A stretch of DNA of 64,000 bases from Sphingomonas sp. PP-CE-1G-424 (GCF_004341085.1 NZ_SLXW01000004.1:124001-188000); one strand, 5' to 3'. Shown: positions 1-10,321, counted from the stretch's first letter. Notes: generated by a model not told the origin, from the sequence alone. Program-made: numbers and translations.

Positions 1-49
1 AACTCCGTGTTTGACGACGCGCCCCTACACCCTTGATATCTCGCACTCC

Positions 50-108
50 CTTGTTCTCCCGCGAAGGCGGGAGCCCAGTCTGGATCCCCGCCTCCGCGGG
101 GCAACAAG
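50..108. repeat. Palindromic element, family B (short form)
   Basis: Two adjacent hairpins: TCTCCCGCGAAGGCGGGAG followed by CCCCGCCTCCGCGGGG, bounded by CTTGTT and AACAAG. Near-identical copies lie at 4779-4836 and, in the opposite orientation, at 40486-40542. It sits upstream of the methyltransferase gene and codes for nothing. Confidence 0.85.
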
Positions 109-236
109 GAAGAGCAGCGCGCCAGGCTCGGGAAACCCTCGAAATCTCGCAACACCAAACCCACGCCAGCGTCTACACTTCCTATACTTCACTCCAAACC
201 ACCGCCCCGAAACACAACCAAAAAGCACCCCAGCCC

Positions 237-1073
237 ATGACCACCGCCTACGACTGGACCGGCAGAATAGGCGATGTCTGGGCCGCGGAATGGCGCCGAA
301 CCGACCGCAGCTTCACCAACCTGACCCCGCATTTGAACGCCGCGATCCTGTCCGCCGCCGCCCCCCAAACCCGCAAGATTATCGACATAGGCTGCGGCGC
401 CGGAGCAACCTCACTGGCCACCGCGCAAGCGCTCCCAATTGCACGGATAACCGGCATAGATCTCTCACCAAACCTGATCGAGATCGCCAAACACCGCGCC
501 AAAACCCAAGCCAACGCCAGCTTCGAATGCGCGGACATCACCGCCGCCGCCCCGAACCACGCCCCAATCGACCTCTACGTCTCCCGCCACGGCGTCATGT
601 TCTTCGCAGACCCCGTCGCCGCCTTCACCACTTTGGCCGAAGCCGCCGCTCCAGACGCAACGCTCGTCTTCTCCTGCTTCGCCGACCGCGCTGCCAACCG
701 CTGGGCCACCGAAATCATCACCGCGACCGGCGGCAATGCAGACGCTCCGGCAAGCACCGCACCCGGCCCCTTCACCTTCGCCGATCCAACCTACGTCGCG
801 AGCATCCTCGAAAAATCCGGCTGGCACGTCGCGGCACCCGAGCGTGTCGAATTCGCCTACCGGGCAGGGGAGGGCGCCGCCCCCGTAGCCGACGCAGTCG
901 ACTATTTCCGCCGCATCGGCCCCGCAGCATCCGCCATTCGCGACGCGGCCCCCGAGGAACGCGAGCGCCACATCGCGCGTCTCACCCAGGTCTGCGACCG
1001 GTACAGAAGCGGCGACACGGTGGAATTCCCCGCCGCCGCCTGGATCTGGACCGCGCGCAAATCGTCCGAATAA
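237..1073 (+). CDS. Class I SAM-dependent methyltransferase
   Basis: A 278-residue protein with a Rossmann-type methyltransferase core. Motif I is IDIGCGAG at about residues 49-56, and the acidic SAM-ribose position follows in GIDLSP at about 72-77. The C-terminal half (DAVDYFRRIGPAA, then a WIWTARK end) resembles UbiE/type 11 methyltransferases. The ATG at 237 begins the conserved region. The frame stays open upstream to position 33, but that extension runs through a palindromic repeat and is unlikely to be translated. The GST gene follows after 16 bp, so the two are probably cotranscribed. The substrate cannot be told from sequence. Confidence 0.85.
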   Translation: MTTAYDWTGRIGDVWAAEWRRTDRSFTNLTPHLNAAILSAAAPQTRKIIDIGCGAGATSLATAQALPIARITGIDLSPNLIEIAKHRAKTQANASFECADITAAAPNHAPIDLYVSRHGVMFFADPVAAFTTLAEAAAPDATLVFSCFADRAANRWATEIITATGGNADAPASTAPGPFTFADPTYVASILEKSGWHVAAPERVEFAYRAGEGAAPVADAVDYFRRIGPAASAIRDAAPEERERHIARLTQVCDRYRSGDTVEFPAAAWIWTARKSSE

Positions 1074-1089
1074 AAACAGGGGGTTCAGC

Positions 1090-1725
1090 ATGATCATCGT
1101 CCACCACCTCGAAAACTCGCGATCGCAGCGGATCCTGTGGATGCTCGAGGAACTCGGCCTCCCCTACGCAATCAAGCGCTACGAGCGGAACAAGGCAACG
1201 ATGCTCGCCCCGCCCGAACTCAAGCAGGTCCACCCGCTCGGCAAGTCGCCGGTGATCGAGGATGCCGATGTTCAGGGTGGTCAGGTGGTCGCCGAAACGG
1301 GCGCGATCGTCGAATATCTCGTCGACAAGGCGGACGGCAAGCTCGGCGCCCCCGCCAACCGCGCCGACGCGCTGCGCTACCGCTTCTGGCTCCACTATGC
1401 GGAGGGCTCGATGATGCCGCCGCTGCTGCTGAAGCTGGTCCTCGCGCGCATCCCGATCCTGGGGAAGGCGGCGACCAAGAAGATCCAGCCGATGATCGAC
1501 GTGCACCTCGACTATGTCGAATCCGAACTGTCGCAGCGCCCCTGGTTCGCCGGTGCCGAGATGACCGCCGCCGACATCATGATGAGCTTTCCCCTCCAGG
1601 CCGCCCGCAGCCGCGGTGGCCTCAACGAGTCCCGTCCCGCGACGATCGCGTGGCTGGCAAAGGTCCACGCGCGGCCGGCGTATCAGGCGGGGCTCAAGAA
1701 AGGTGGGCCTTACGCCTACGCCTGA
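1090..1725 (+). CDS. Glutathione S-transferase family protein
   Basis: A 211-residue cytosolic GST. The thioredoxin-like N-terminal domain starts with a short strand and HHLENSRSQRILW, where a Ser takes the catalytic position. The cis-Pro element is GKSPVIED at about residues 54-61, followed by ETGAIVEYL, which binds the glutathione gamma-glutamyl group. The C-terminal half is the usual all-helical domain, with the N-capping motif in MTAADIMMSF. GSTs conjugate glutathione to electrophiles; the specific substrate is unknown. It lies 16 bp after the methyltransferase gene and ends before a palindromic element that separates it from the convergent symporter gene. Confidence 0.88.
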   Translation: MIIVHHLENSRSQRILWMLEELGLPYAIKRYERNKATMLAPPELKQVHPLGKSPVIEDADVQGGQVVAETGAIVEYLVDKADGKLGAPANRADALRYRFWLHYAEGSMMPPLLLKLVLARIPILGKAATKKIQPMIDVHLDYVESELSQRPWFAGAEMTAADIMMSFPLQAARSRGGLNESRPATIAWLAKVHARPAYQAGLKKGGPYAYA

Positions 1726-1760
1726 CCCGCTGCGATAGGGTCCGAGTCTACCCAACCACT

Positions 1761-1845
1761 CCGTCATCCTGGGCTCGACCCAGGATCCAGAGCCGCAAAC
1801 ACTGGCGCTCGTGGCTCTGGATCCCAGCGTTCGCTGGGATGACGG
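1761..1845. repeat. Palindromic element, family C
   Basis: An imperfect long palindrome opening with CCGTCATCCTGGGCTCGACC and closing with its near-complement, ending in GGGATGACGG. Both arms carry a GGATCC-type core next to AGAGCC or GGCTCT. The second copy in the window is at 19530-19614. It lies between convergent genes, where a hairpin could also end transcription from both sides. Confidence 0.85.
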
Positions 1846-1878
1846 AACAGTGGTGCGACGCTTCGTGCAAGCGTCGAC

Positions 1879-3216
1879 TCAAACCTGCCCCGGCCCGATC
1901 TTCTCATAGCTGTCCACGTCCACCTTCGGCCCGTGCCCGGTCGGCGCATGCGGAAAGTCCCGATCAGCCGGCTCGCGCTCATCGAGCCCACCCTCCCATT
2001 TCGCCACCACGGTCGCCGCCACGGCATTCCCGATCACGTTCGTCGCCGACCGCCCCATGTCGAGGAAGTGATCCACCGCCAGGATCAGCAGGATTCCCGC
2101 CTCCGGGATCTTGAACATCGACAGCGTCCCCGCGATCACTACCAGCGATGCGCGAGGGACCCCCGCAATGCCCTTCGACGTCACCATCAGCACCAGCAGC
2201 ATCGCGATCTGCTGCCCGATCGGCATGTGGATACCGTACGCCTGCGCGATGAACAGCGACGCGAACGTCATGTACATCATCGACCCGTCGAGATTGAACG
2301 AATAGCCCAGCGGCAACACGAAGCTAGCGATCCGCGGGGGCACGCCGAACCGGTCGAGCGCCTCCAGCGTCCGCGGATACGCCGCCTCCGACGATGCCGC
2401 CGAGAACGCCAGGATCAGCGGATCGCGGATATACCGCACCAGCAACCGCGTCCGCGGCCCGATCAACAGGAACGCGATCCCGATCAGCATCGCCCACAGC
2501 AGCGCGAGCCCGATATAGAAGCTCAGCATGAAATAGCCGAGCTGGCCGAGGATCGTCGGCCCCCGCTCGGCGAGCGTCGCGGTCACCGCCGCGAACACCG
2601 CGAACGGCGCGAACCGCATCACGTAATTGGTGATCTGGAGCATCACCGCGACCAGCGCTTCGATCGCCTTTACGAGCGGCGCGGCCTTCTCGCCGACCGC
2701 GGTGATCGCGACGCCGACGAATACCGAGAACACGACGATCTGGAGGATCTCGTTGCCCGCCATCGCCGCGATCATCGAATCGGGGACGATATGCGTGATG
2801 AACTTGGCGAGATCGAACGCCGCGCGGTCGACGCCGCTAGACGCGGTGGCCGGCGGGATCGCGAGTGCGAGTCCGACACCCGGCTGCAACACGTTGACGA
2901 GGATCAGGCCCAGGGTGAGCGACAACAGGCTCGCACAGATGAACCAGCCAAGGCTCCTAAGGCCCACCCGCCCGAGCGCGCCGGTATCGCCCATATGCGC
3001 GATGCCCACGACCAGCGTCGAGAACACCAAAGGCGCGATGATCATCTTGATCAGCCGCAGGAACAGCGTCGTCACGATCGAGAAGTAGCCGGCGATGTCC
3101 TTCAGCCGTTCGGCGGACTCGGCCGTGCCGTCGTCGATCGACGCGTTCAGAATCCAGCCGACGACCATCCCCGCGACGAGGCCGAACAAGATGTAATAGG
3201 TTAGCCGCTTGGCCAT
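1879..3216 (-). CDS. Dicarboxylate/amino acid:cation symporter (DAACS family)
   Basis: A 445-residue inner-membrane transporter of the DctA/GltP family, which takes up C4-dicarboxylates or acidic amino acids with H+ or Na+. About eight hydrophobic segments are visible. The re-entrant serine-rich loop is AFSAASSEA, the substrate and cation-binding motif is NLDGSMMYM, and the C-terminal binding helix is DMGRSATNVIGN. The ATG at 3216 is preceded by GGGAG at good spacing and starts the first membrane helix (MAKRLTYYILFG). The frame runs further upstream only through non-conserved sequence. It diverges from the M24 peptidase gene with about 70 bp between starts, so the promoters must share that gap. 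Confidence 0.92.
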   Translation of the reverse strand: MAKRLTYYILFGLVAGMVVGWILNASIDDGTAESAERLKDIAGYFSIVTTLFLRLIKMIIAPLVFSTLVVGIAHMGDTGALGRVGLRSLGWFICASLLSLTLGLILVNVLQPGVGLALAIPPATASSGVDRAAFDLAKFITHIVPDSMIAAMAGNEILQIVVFSVFVGVAITAVGEKAAPLVKAIEALVAVMLQITNYVMRFAPFAVFAAVTATLAERGPTILGQLGYFMLSFYIGLALLWAMLIGIAFLLIGPRTRLLVRYIRDPLILAFSAASSEAAYPRTLEALDRFGVPPRIASFVLPLGYSFNLDGSMMYMTFASLFIAQAYGIHMPIGQQIAMLLVLMVTSKGIAGVPRASLVVIAGTLSMFKIPEAGILLILAVDHFLDMGRSATNVIGNAVAATVVAKWEGGLDEREPADRDFPHAPTGHGPKVDVDSYEKIGPGQV

Positions 3217-3287
3217 TAATCGCTCCCGAGAATTGCCGACAGGGAAGGGGATTGCGGCGCCCGGGTCAAGGACCCTATCGTCCGGCG

Positions 3288-4568
3288 ATGTCGACCGCAC
3301 GCCACAAGCCCGCCTTCAGCCCCTCGCGTCGCGACCTGCTGAGCCTCGCCATCGCGGCGCCGTTGCTGTCGACCAGCGCGATCCTCCGCGCCGCCGAACC
3401 CGACCTGTCGGCACTGTCCGACATCACCGGCGGCACCAGGCCGATCGACGCCACCGAACGCGCCGCGCGGCTGGTCCGTGCGCAATCGCTGATGAAGGCG
3501 GCTGGCATCGGCGCGGTGCTGATCGAGCCGGGATCGTCGATGATCTACTTCACCGGCGTCCGCTGGCACACGAGCGAGCGGCTGACGCTGGCGATCCTGC
3601 CGGTCGAGGGCGAACCGTGCATCGTCACGCCGTTCTTCGAGGAACCGTCGGTGCGCGAGACGCTCGCGGTCCCCGCCGAGGTCCGCGTGTGGCAGGAGGA
3701 CGAGAACCCGCTCGCCGTGGTCGCGGGCTTCCTGCGCGACCGCAAGCTCGCCGTGCGGCCGATCGGGCTTGAGGCGGAGGTGCGCTACTTCGCCTATGCC
3801 GGGCTCGCGCGCGTGTTGCCCGGGGCGAAGATCGTGTCCGCCGACCCGGTCGTCCGCGCCTGCCGGATGATCAAGACCCCCGCCGAGATCGCGCTGATGC
3901 AGGCGGCGACCGAGGTCACGCTGGCGGCGTATCGCTGGACGAAGCCGCGTGTCGAGAAGGGCATGACCGGCCCCCAGATCGGAACGCTGATGAACGCAGC
4001 GACCGAGAAACTCGGCGGCGCGCCCGAGTTCGCGCTCGCACTGATCGGCGAGGCGTCCGCCTATCCGCACGGCAGCCGCGAGATCCACCGCGTCGCCGAC
4101 GGCCAGGTCGTGCTGATGGACTGCGGCTGCACCGTGCAGGGCTATCAGTCCGACATCTCGCGCACCTGGGTCCACGGCGCGGCAACCGCCGACCAGCGCA
4201 AGACGTGGGACCAGGTCGCACGTGGCCAGCAGATCGCATTCGCCGCCGCCAAGATCGGCGCACACGCCGGCAGCATCGACGACGCGGTCCGCCGGCATTA
4301 CGAAACGCTCGGCTACGGGCCGGGGTACAAGCTCCCCGGCCTGTCGCATCGCACCGGCCACGGCATCGGCATGGACGGCCACGAACCGGTCAACCTCGTC
4401 CGCGGCGAGATGACCAGGCTGGCGGCGGGGATGTGCTTCTCCGACGAGCCGGGCATCTACATTCCCGGGAGGTACGGCGTGCGGATCGAGGATTGCTTCC
4501 ACATGACGGATACGGGCCCGAAATGGTTCAGCGAGCCGCCCAAGTCGCTGGATGCGCCTTTGGGGTAG
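3288..4568 (+). CDS. Tat-exported M24 (Xaa-Pro aminopeptidase-like) metallopeptidase
   Basis: A 426-residue protein. The N-terminus has a twin-arginine signal (SRRDLLSLAIAAPLL) ending near residue 34, so export by the Tat pathway is expected. A creatinase-like N-terminal domain is followed by a pita-bread M24 domain. Candidate dinuclear metal ligands are the Asp residues in LMDCGC and QSDISR, the His in GHGIGMDGHE, and the Glu residues in DEPGIY and RIEDCF, so it should be catalytically competent. Members remove an N-terminal residue preceding proline. The ATG at 3288 gives the intact Tat signal. Confidence 0.88.
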   Translation: MSTARHKPAFSPSRRDLLSLAIAAPLLSTSAILRAAEPDLSALSDITGGTRPIDATERAARLVRAQSLMKAAGIGAVLIEPGSSMIYFTGVRWHTSERLTLAILPVEGEPCIVTPFFEEPSVRETLAVPAEVRVWQEDENPLAVVAGFLRDRKLAVRPIGLEAEVRYFAYAGLARVLPGAKIVSADPVVRACRMIKTPAEIALMQAATEVTLAAYRWTKPRVEKGMTGPQIGTLMNAATEKLGGAPEFALALIGEASAYPHGSREIHRVADGQVVLMDCGCTVQGYQSDISRTWVHGAATADQRKTWDQVARGQQIAFAAAKIGAHAGSIDDAVRRHYETLGYGPGYKLPGLSHRTGHGIGMDGHEPVNLVRGEMTRLAAGMCFSDEPGIYIPGRYGVRIEDCFHMTDTGPKWFSEPPKSLDAPLG

Positions 4569-4605
4569 TGCCTCCAACGAGGCAGTCACGCTCACCGCGC
4601 ACTCC

Positions 4606-4713
4606 ACCACCCCGGCGAAGGCCGGGGCCCAATTGGGGGACGGCGGTAACGAGATGTTGCGCTCCGTTATTCCGACCTTTCCAATTGGGCCCCGGCCTCC
4701 GCCGGGGTGGTGG
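4606..4713. repeat. Palindromic element, family A
   Basis: Outer arms ACCACCCCGGCGAAGGCCGG and GGCCTCCGCCGGGGTGGT, each followed inward by GGGCCCAATTGG or its complement, with a loosely paired centre containing GTAACGA and CGTTA. Other copies are at 7721-7824, 30235-30340 and 40370-40473. It is one of three places where family A lies next to family B. Together the two elements fill most of the 352-bp gap between the M24 peptidase gene and alaS. Confidence 0.88.
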
Positions 4714-4778
4714 CACCCGCGAGGTGGTGGCCCGCGCCGTGGGTGGTGACTCGTACCGAACGGCAGCTCTTACCTTCC

Positions 4779-4836
4779 TTGTTCTCCCGCGAAGGCGGGA
4801 GCCCAGTCTGGGTCCCCGCCTTCGCGGGGAAACAAG
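4779..4836. repeat. Palindromic element, family B (short form)
   Basis: Almost identical to 50-108: CTTGTTCTCCCGCGAAGGCG, an AGTCTGG hinge, then CCCCGCCTTCGCGGGG and AACAAG. It lies about 85 bp before alaS. No other feature was recognised between it and the gene. Confidence 0.88.
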
Positions 4837-4920
4837 CTATCTTCGTTTCAATCGGATACGTCCGCACCTCCTTACACACCTCACTTGAGCGAACCGCCCC
4901 GCTCGCCTAAGTCCCCGCGC

Positions 4921-7572
4921 ATGACATCGACGAACGACATCCGCCGCGGCTTCCTCGACTATTTCGGATCGCAGGGGCACCAGATCGTGCCCTCCGCGCC
5001 GCTCGTGCCGCAGAACGACCCGACGCTGATGTTCGTCAACGCCGGGATGGTGCCGTTCAAGAACTTCTTCACAGGCCTCGAATCGCGCCCCTACACCACC
5101 GCGACCTCGTCGCAGAAATGCGTCCGCGCCGGCGGCAAGCACAATGATCTCGACAATGTCGGCTACACCGCGCGCCATCACACCTTCTTCGAAATGCTCG
5201 GCAATTTTTCGTTCGGCGATTATTTCAAGGAACAGGCGATCGTTCACGCCTGGACCCTGCTCACCCGCGAATGGGGCCTGTCGCCCGACAAGTTGACCGC
5301 CACCGTCTACCACACCGACGACGAGGCGTTCGACCTCTGGAAGAAGATCGCCGGCCTCCCCGATCACCGCATCATCCGCATCCCGACCAAGGACAATTTC
5401 TGGTCGATGGGCGACAACGGGCCGTGCGGGCCGTGCTCCGAGATCTTCTACGACCACGGCGACCATATCTTCGGTGGCCCTCCCGGCAGCGCCGACGAGG
5501 ACGGCGATCGCTTCGTCGAGATCTGGAACCTCGTGTTCATGCAGTATGAGCAAGAGAATGCCGAGATCGTCGGCAACCTGCCCAAGCCGTCGATCGACAC
5601 CGGCATGGGGCTCGAGCGCATCGCCGCGGTCATGCAGGGCGTCACCGACAATTACGACACCGACACGTTCAAGGCGCTAATCGCCGCGTCGGGCGCACTG
5701 ACGCACACCGCAACCGACGGCGCCAACACCGCCAGCCACCGCGTGATCGCCGATCACCTGCGCACCGCGGGATTCTTGATCGCGGACGGCGTGCTGCCCG
5801 CGAGCGAGGGCCGCGGCTATGTCCTGCGCCGGATCATGCGCCGCGCAATGCGCCACGCGCACATCCTCGGCGCCAAGCAGCCGCTGATGCACCGGCTCGT
5901 CCCCGCGCTCGTCACCGAGATGGGCGCCGCCTATCCCGAACTGTCGCGCGCGCGACCGCTGATCGAGGCGACGTTGGAGCAGGAGGAAACGCGCTTCCGC
6001 CAGACGCTCGACAAGGGGCTGAAGCTGCTCGACGAAGCGACCACCGGGATGACCGACGGCACGCTGGCCGGCGACGTCGCGTTCAAGCTCTACGACACCT
6101 ACGGCTTCCCGTACGACCTGACCGAGGACGCGCTGCGCGAACGCAACATCGCGGTCGACCGCGAAGGCTTCGACACCGCGATGGCCGAGCAGAAGCGCGC
6201 CGCCCGCGCCGCCTGGAAGGGCTCGGGCGCGAAGGCCTCGGACGACATCTGGTTCGACATCGTCGAGCAGACCGGCGGCACCGAATTCCTCGGCTACGCG
6301 TCGGATACGGGCGAGGGCGAGGTCGTCGCTTTGGTCAAGGACGGCGCCCGCGTCGACCACGCCACCACTGGCGACACCGTCGCGATCGTCGTCAACCAGA
6401 CGCCCTTCTACGGCGAAAGCGGCGGCCAGGTCGGCGATGCGGGCCACATCTCGAACGACAGCGGCCTGCGCGCGAACGTCACCGAGACGTCGAAGCAGCT
6501 CGGCCGCGTGTTCGTCCACCATGCGATCGTCGACGCCGGCGAGATCAAGGTCGGCGACCCGGTCAAGCTCCAGATCGACGTTGCGCGCCGCGCACAAATC
6601 CGCGCGAACCACTCCGCGACGCATCTGCTGCACGAGGCCCTCCGCGAACGCCTCGGCACGCACGTCGCACAGAAGGGCAGCCTCGTCGCGCCCGATCGCC
6701 TGCGCTTCGACTTCTCGCAGCCAGTCGCGATGACCCCCGCCGACATCGCGCAGGTCGAGGCCGACGTGAACGCGCAGGTCCGCGGCAACGGCGCGGTGAC
6801 GACGCTGCTGATGACCCCCGACGACGCGATCGCGATGGGCGCGATGGCACTGTTCGGCGAGAAATACGGCGACGAAGTCCGCGTCGTGTCGATGGGCTCG
6901 ACGGAGGACGGCACCTATTCGATCGAGCTGTGCGGGGGCACGCACGTCAACGCGCTCGGCGACATCGGCCTGTTCAAGGTCGTCGGCGAAGGCGCAGTCT
7001 CCAGCGGCATCCGCCGTGTCGAAGCGCTTACCGGCGAAGCGGCGCGCGCTTATCTGACCAGCCGCGACGATCGCCTCCGCGAAGCCGCAGCAGTCCTGAA
7101 GTCGACCCCCGACGAGGTTCCGGCGCGCGTCGCGTCGCTGCTCGAAGACCGCCGCCGGCTCGAACGCGAACTTGCCGACGCGAAGAAGGCGCTTGCGCTC
7201 GGCGGTGGTGGTTCGGGCGAAGCGGCCGGCCCCGAACAGATCGGCGGCGTCGCGTTCATCGGCCAGGTGCTCAACGACTTCGAAGCCAAGGGCCTGCGCG
7301 GCGCAGTCGACGAAGCCAAGCAGCGCCTCGGCTCGGGCATCGCGGTAATGGTCGCGATCAAAGACGGCCGCGCCTCGGTCGCGGTCGGCGTGACGGCGGA
7401 CTTGGTCGCCAGCCACAACGCGGTCGACCTGCTCAAGATTGCGGTGGCGACGCTGGGCGGGCAGGGCGGTGGCGGCCGTCCCGACATGGCGCAGGGCGGT
7501 GGTCCCGATGGTGACAAGGCCGCGGACGCCGTCGCGGCCGTCCGGGCTAAGCTCGAAACGATGGGCGGCTGA
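4921..7572 (+). CDS. alaS: Alanine--tRNA ligase
   Basis: An 883-residue class II aminoacyl-tRNA synthetase, the normal length for bacterial AlaRS. The N-terminal catalytic domain opens with [13 protein letters not shown] and carries the [18 protein letters not shown] and [17 protein letters not shown] signatures. The editing domain has both zinc-site motifs, HSATH near residue 564 and CGGTH near 671. A C-terminal coiled coil and C-Ala/DHHA1-like domain complete it. The ATG at 4921 matches the family start; an upstream TTG at 4885 would add an unconserved dozen residues. It charges tRNA-Ala and deacylates mischarged Ser and Gly. Confidence 0.98.
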   Translation: MTSTNDIRRGFLDYFGSQGHQIVPSAPLVPQNDPTLMFVNAGMVPFKNFFTGLESRPYTTATSSQKCVRAGGKHNDLDNVGYTARHHTFFEMLGNFSFGDYFKEQAIVHAWTLLTREWGLSPDKLTATVYHTDDEAFDLWKKIAGLPDHRIIRIPTKDNFWSMGDNGPCGPCSEIFYDHGDHIFGGPPGSADEDGDRFVEIWNLVFMQYEQENAEIVGNLPKPSIDTGMGLERIAAVMQGVTDNYDTDTFKALIAASGALTHTATDGANTASHRVIADHLRTAGFLIADGVLPASEGRGYVLRRIMRRAMRHAHILGAKQPLMHRLVPALVTEMGAAYPELSRARPLIEATLEQEETRFRQTLDKGLKLLDEATTGMTDGTLAGDVAFKLYDTYGFPYDLTEDALRERNIAVDREGFDTAMAEQKRAARAAWKGSGAKASDDIWFDIVEQTGGTEFLGYASDTGEGEVVALVKDGARVDHATTGDTVAIVVNQTPFYGESGGQVGDAGHISNDSGLRANVTETSKQLGRVFVHHAIVDAGEIKVGDPVKLQIDVARRAQIRANHSATHLLHEALRERLGTHVAQKGSLVAPDRLRFDFSQPVAMTPADIAQVEADVNAQVRGNGAVTTLLMTPDDAIAMGAMALFGEKYGDEVRVVSMGSTEDGTYSIELCGGTHVNALGDIGLFKVVGEGAVSSGIRRVEALTGEAARAYLTSRDDRLREAAAVLKSTPDEVPARVASLLEDRRRLERELADAKKALALGGGGSGEAAGPEQIGGVAFIGQVLNDFEAKGLRGAVDEAKQRLGSGIAVMVAIKDGRASVAVGVTADLVASHNAVDLLKIAVATLGGQGGGGRPDMAQGGGPDGDKAADAVAAVRAKLETMGG

Positions 7573-7604
7573 AACTCACCTACGTCGCACACTAACCGCA
7601 AGCA

Positions 7605-7685
7605 ATGTTCCCCCGCGGACGCGGGGGCCCAGCTGAATACCGCTAGCTACCTTGGCTCCTGGGCCCCCGCCTTCGCGGGGGAACA
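7605..7685. repeat. Palindromic element, family B (long form)
   Basis: TGTTCCCCCGCGGACGCGGG followed by GGCCCAG, a non-palindromic centre of about 25 bp, then CTGGGCCCCCGCCTTCGCGG and GGAACA. Each arm is itself a hairpin and the two arms are inverted copies. The closest relatives are at 31592-31671 and inside the gene at 10318. It lies just after alaS. Confidence 0.85.
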
Positions 7686-7720
7686 GGCTGCGCTGATGAA
7701 GTCGCCCGCTACGCCTACCT

Positions 7721-7824
7721 CCACCCCGGCGAAGGCCGGGGCCCAATTGGCAAGGCCGATATAACGGAGGCTCGTCCCTCGTTACCACCGTCCCCCAATT
7801 GGGCCCCGGCCTCCGCCGGGGTGG
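7721..7824. repeat. Palindromic element, family A
   Basis: CCACCCCGGCGAAGGCCGGG and GCCCAATTGG, paired with CCCAATTGGGCCCCGGCC and CCGGGGTGG at the other end, with the family's ATAACGGAGG...CGTTAC centre. With the family B element just before it, it fills the spacer between the convergent alaS gene and the thiamine-diphosphate enzyme gene. Confidence 0.88.
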
Positions 7825-7865
7825 TGCTCGTGTGTTGGGTAAGTGGTTCGAGCGGGAAACGAGGC

Positions 7866-9506
7866 TCAGCCCCCACGCACCTTCGACAGCGTAGTCCCCG
7901 CAGTAATCGCCTCGATATCCGTCACCAGGTGCAACATCCGCACCCCGCCACGCCCCATCGCCCGGTCCAAAGCCCCCGCAAAATCCTCAGTCCGCTCGAC
8001 CGTCTCGGCCCAACACCCATAAGCCCGCCCCAGCGCGGCAAAGTCCGGGTTCCGCAACCCAGTCCCCGAAACCCGCCCCGGATATTCCCGCTCCTGATGC
8101 ATCCGGATCGTCCCGTACCCACCATTATCCACCACCAGCACCAGCATGTCCGCACCATGCGCAACCGCAGTCGCCAGTTCCTGCCCGTTCATCAGGAAGC
8201 ACCCGTCGCCCGCCAGCGCCACGACCGTCCGCTCGGGATGCCGCAACGACGCCGCAACCGCCGCCGGTACGCCATACCCCATCGCCCCGGCAGTCGGCGC
8301 GAGCTGCGTCCCCGGCCCGGCATACGCCCAGTACCGATGCCACCAGCCCGAGTAATTCCCCGCGCCGTTGCAGATGATCGCATCCGCCGGCAGCCGCTCG
8401 CGCATCGCCGCGACACACGGCCCAAGGTCCATGACCAGATCCCGCGGCGCCGGCGTCGACCATGCAACCCACTCCGCATGCGCCTCCTGTCCGGAAGTGC
8501 GCGGCGGCAGGTCGACCACCAGCAACGCCTCCGCAAACTCCGCCATCCCCGCACATACCGCCACATCCGCGCGGTAGGCCCGATGCAGCTCGTCCGGATC
8601 GGGATGCACATGGATCAGCCGCTGCCCCGGATGATCCGGCGTGATCAGCGCATACCCATCGGTCGTTGCCTCCCCCAGCCGCGGCCCGACGATAAGCAGC
8701 AGATCTGCCGCCTTAACCCGCTCGACCAGCGTCGGATTGGGCCCATACCCCAGGTTTCCAGCCCACACCGGGCAGTCGTTCGGAATAGCATCCTGCCGCC
8801 GAAACGCCGCTGCCACCGGAATGCCGTTACGATCCGCCCAGGTCGAGAACGCCCCCGACGCCGCCACATCCCAGCCCGCCCCGCCAACGATCGCCACTGG
8901 CCGCTCGGCCGTCGTTAGCAAATCCGCGAGCAAGTCCATCGTATCGGCGTCACAGCCTTGCGCGACCCGCTCGACCCGCGGCCGATCGACCGCATCGACG
9001 ACATCGAGCAGCATGTCCTCAGGCAACGCCAGCACCACCGGCCCCGGCCGCCCCGACATCGCCGTCGCATAGGCGCGCGCGACATATTCCGGGATCCGCC
9101 GCGCATCGTCGATCCGCGCCGCCCACTTGGCGATCGGCGCGAACATCGCCTGGAAATCGATCTCCTGAAACGCCTCGCGGTCACGCGTCCCGCGGTCGAT
9201 ATCGCCCACGAACAGGATCATCGGCTGAGAGTCCTGCATTGCGACGTGCACGCCGATCGACGCGTTGGTCGCGCCCGGCCCGCGCGTCACGAACGCCACC
9301 CCCGGCCGGTGCGTCAGCGTCCCATCCGCGCACGCCATGAACCCGACGCCGCCCTCCTGCCGGCACACGACGAGGTCGATCGCGGGCGTATCGTGCAGCG
9401 CGTCGAGTACCGCCAGGAAGCTCTCCCCCGGCACCGTGAAGACGCGGTCGCACCCTTGTGCGATGAGTTGATCCACCAGAATGCGGCCGCCGGTACGCTG
9501 GGTCAT
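7866..9506 (-). CDS. Thiamine diphosphate-dependent enzyme, acetolactate synthase-like
   Basis: A 546-residue protein with the three domains of the POX/ALS family. The N-terminal pyrimidine-binding domain has the catalytic Glu in CRQEGGVGF at about residue 50. A central Rossmann-like domain follows, and the C-terminal diphosphate-binding domain has GDGCFLMNG and, 27 residues on, DNGGYG. Family members decarboxylate 2-oxo acids and transfer the activated aldehyde. It has no regulatory subunit neighbour and is not in an ilv operon, so a catabolic or unassigned role is more likely than branched-chain synthesis. The ATG at 9506 has GAGGAG upstream; the frame is open further back but that part is not family-like. 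Confidence 0.85.
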   Translation of the reverse strand: MTQRTGGRILVDQLIAQGCDRVFTVPGESFLAVLDALHDTPAIDLVVCRQEGGVGFMACADGTLTHRPGVAFVTRGPGATNASIGVHVAMQDSQPMILFVGDIDRGTRDREAFQEIDFQAMFAPIAKWAARIDDARRIPEYVARAYATAMSGRPGPVVLALPEDMLLDVVDAVDRPRVERVAQGCDADTMDLLADLLTTAERPVAIVGGAGWDVAASGAFSTWADRNGIPVAAAFRRQDAIPNDCPVWAGNLGYGPNPTLVERVKAADLLLIVGPRLGEATTDGYALITPDHPGQRLIHVHPDPDELHRAYRADVAVCAGMAEFAEALLVVDLPPRTSGQEAHAEWVAWSTPAPRDLVMDLGPCVAAMRERLPADAIICNGAGNYSGWWHRYWAYAGPGTQLAPTAGAMGYGVPAAVAASLRHPERTVVALAGDGCFLMNGQELATAVAHGADMLVLVVDNGGYGTIRMHQEREYPGRVSGTGLRNPDFAALGRAYGCWAETVERTEDFAGALDRAMGRGGVRMLHLVTDIEAITAGTTLSKVRGG

Positions 9507-9610
9507 GCAAATCTCCTCGCCGCATCCTAGCCGGGCGGCGCGCGCGAAGTCGAGGCGTTGCCGTCGCTGCCGCCGCGCTTTATGCGAGATGAAAGACCTG
9601 AGGAGGATGC

Positions 9611-10321
9611 ATGGCGAACAAGCGCTACACCGATGCGGCAACGGCACTCGAAGGCGTGCTGTTCGACGGCATGACGATCTGCGCGGGCGGGTTCGGGCTG
9701 TGCGGCATCCCCGAGCGGCTGATCGACGCGATCGAGGCGTCTGGCGTAAAGGACCTCACGATCGCCAGCAACAATGCCGGGATCGACGGGCAGGGGTTGG
9801 GGAAACTGCTCCGCTCGCGCCAGGTGAAGAAGATGATCTCGTCCTATGTCGGCGAGAACAAGGAATTCGAGCGGCAATATCTCAGCGGCGAACTCGAGGT
9901 CGAATTCTGCCCGCAGGGCACGCTCGCCGAACGCTGCCGGGCAGGGGGGGCTGGCATCCCCGGCTTCTACACCAAGACCGGCGTCGGCACGCAGGTCGCC
10001 GAGGGCAAGGAAACCAAGGTCTTCGACGGCCAGGAATACATCCTCGAACGCGGCATCCGCGCCGATCTCGCGATCATCAAAGGCTGGAAGGCGGACGAAA
10101 GCGGCAACCTCATCTTCCGCAAGACCGCACGCAACTTCAACCAGCCGATGGCCACCGCGGGCAAGATCTGTGTCGCCGAGGTCGAGGAGATCGTCCCTGT
10201 GGGCAGCCTCGATCCCGACACGATCCACCTGCCGGGGATCTACGTGAAGCGGATGATCGTCGGCGCGCCGTACGACAAGCAGATCGAGTTCCGCACCGTC
10301 CGCGAGCGCGCGACGGCATGA
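9611..10321 (+). CDS. scoA: 3-oxoacid CoA-transferase, subunit A
   Basis: A 236-residue subunit A of a class I CoA-transferase of the succinyl-CoA:3-oxoacid type, with the CoA-binding stretch [13 protein letters not shown] at about residues 25-37. It pairs with subunit B at 11561 to activate acetoacetate using succinyl-CoA in ketone-body or polyhydroxybutyrate use. GAGGAGG lies before the ATG. Its stop overlaps the next start as ATGA. The partner gene is separated from it by two unrelated genes, which is unusual, since A and B are normally adjacent. Confidence 0.93.
   Translation: MANKRYTDAATALEGVLFDGMTICAGGFGLCGIPERLIDAIEASGVKDLTIASNNAGIDGQGLGKLLRSRQVKKMISSYVGENKEFERQYLSGELEVEFCPQGTLAERCRAGGAGIPGFYTKTGVGTQVAEGKETKVFDGQEYILERGIRADLAIIKGWKADESGNLIFRKTARNFNQPMATAGKICVAEVEEIVPVGSLDPDTIHLPGIYVKRMIVGAPYDKQIEFRTVRERATA

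Noticed and set aside
4606-4836. Palindromic elements read as bidirectional terminators only
   Set aside because: Some copies lie inside genes and between tandem genes, none has a clear T run, and sequence is conserved beyond what pairing needs.
5677-7416. A 579-codon minus-strand frame opposite alaS
   Set aside because: It is a shadow of alaS caused by high GC in third positions; the sequence is low-complexity and the plus-strand frame is a full, conserved AlaRS.
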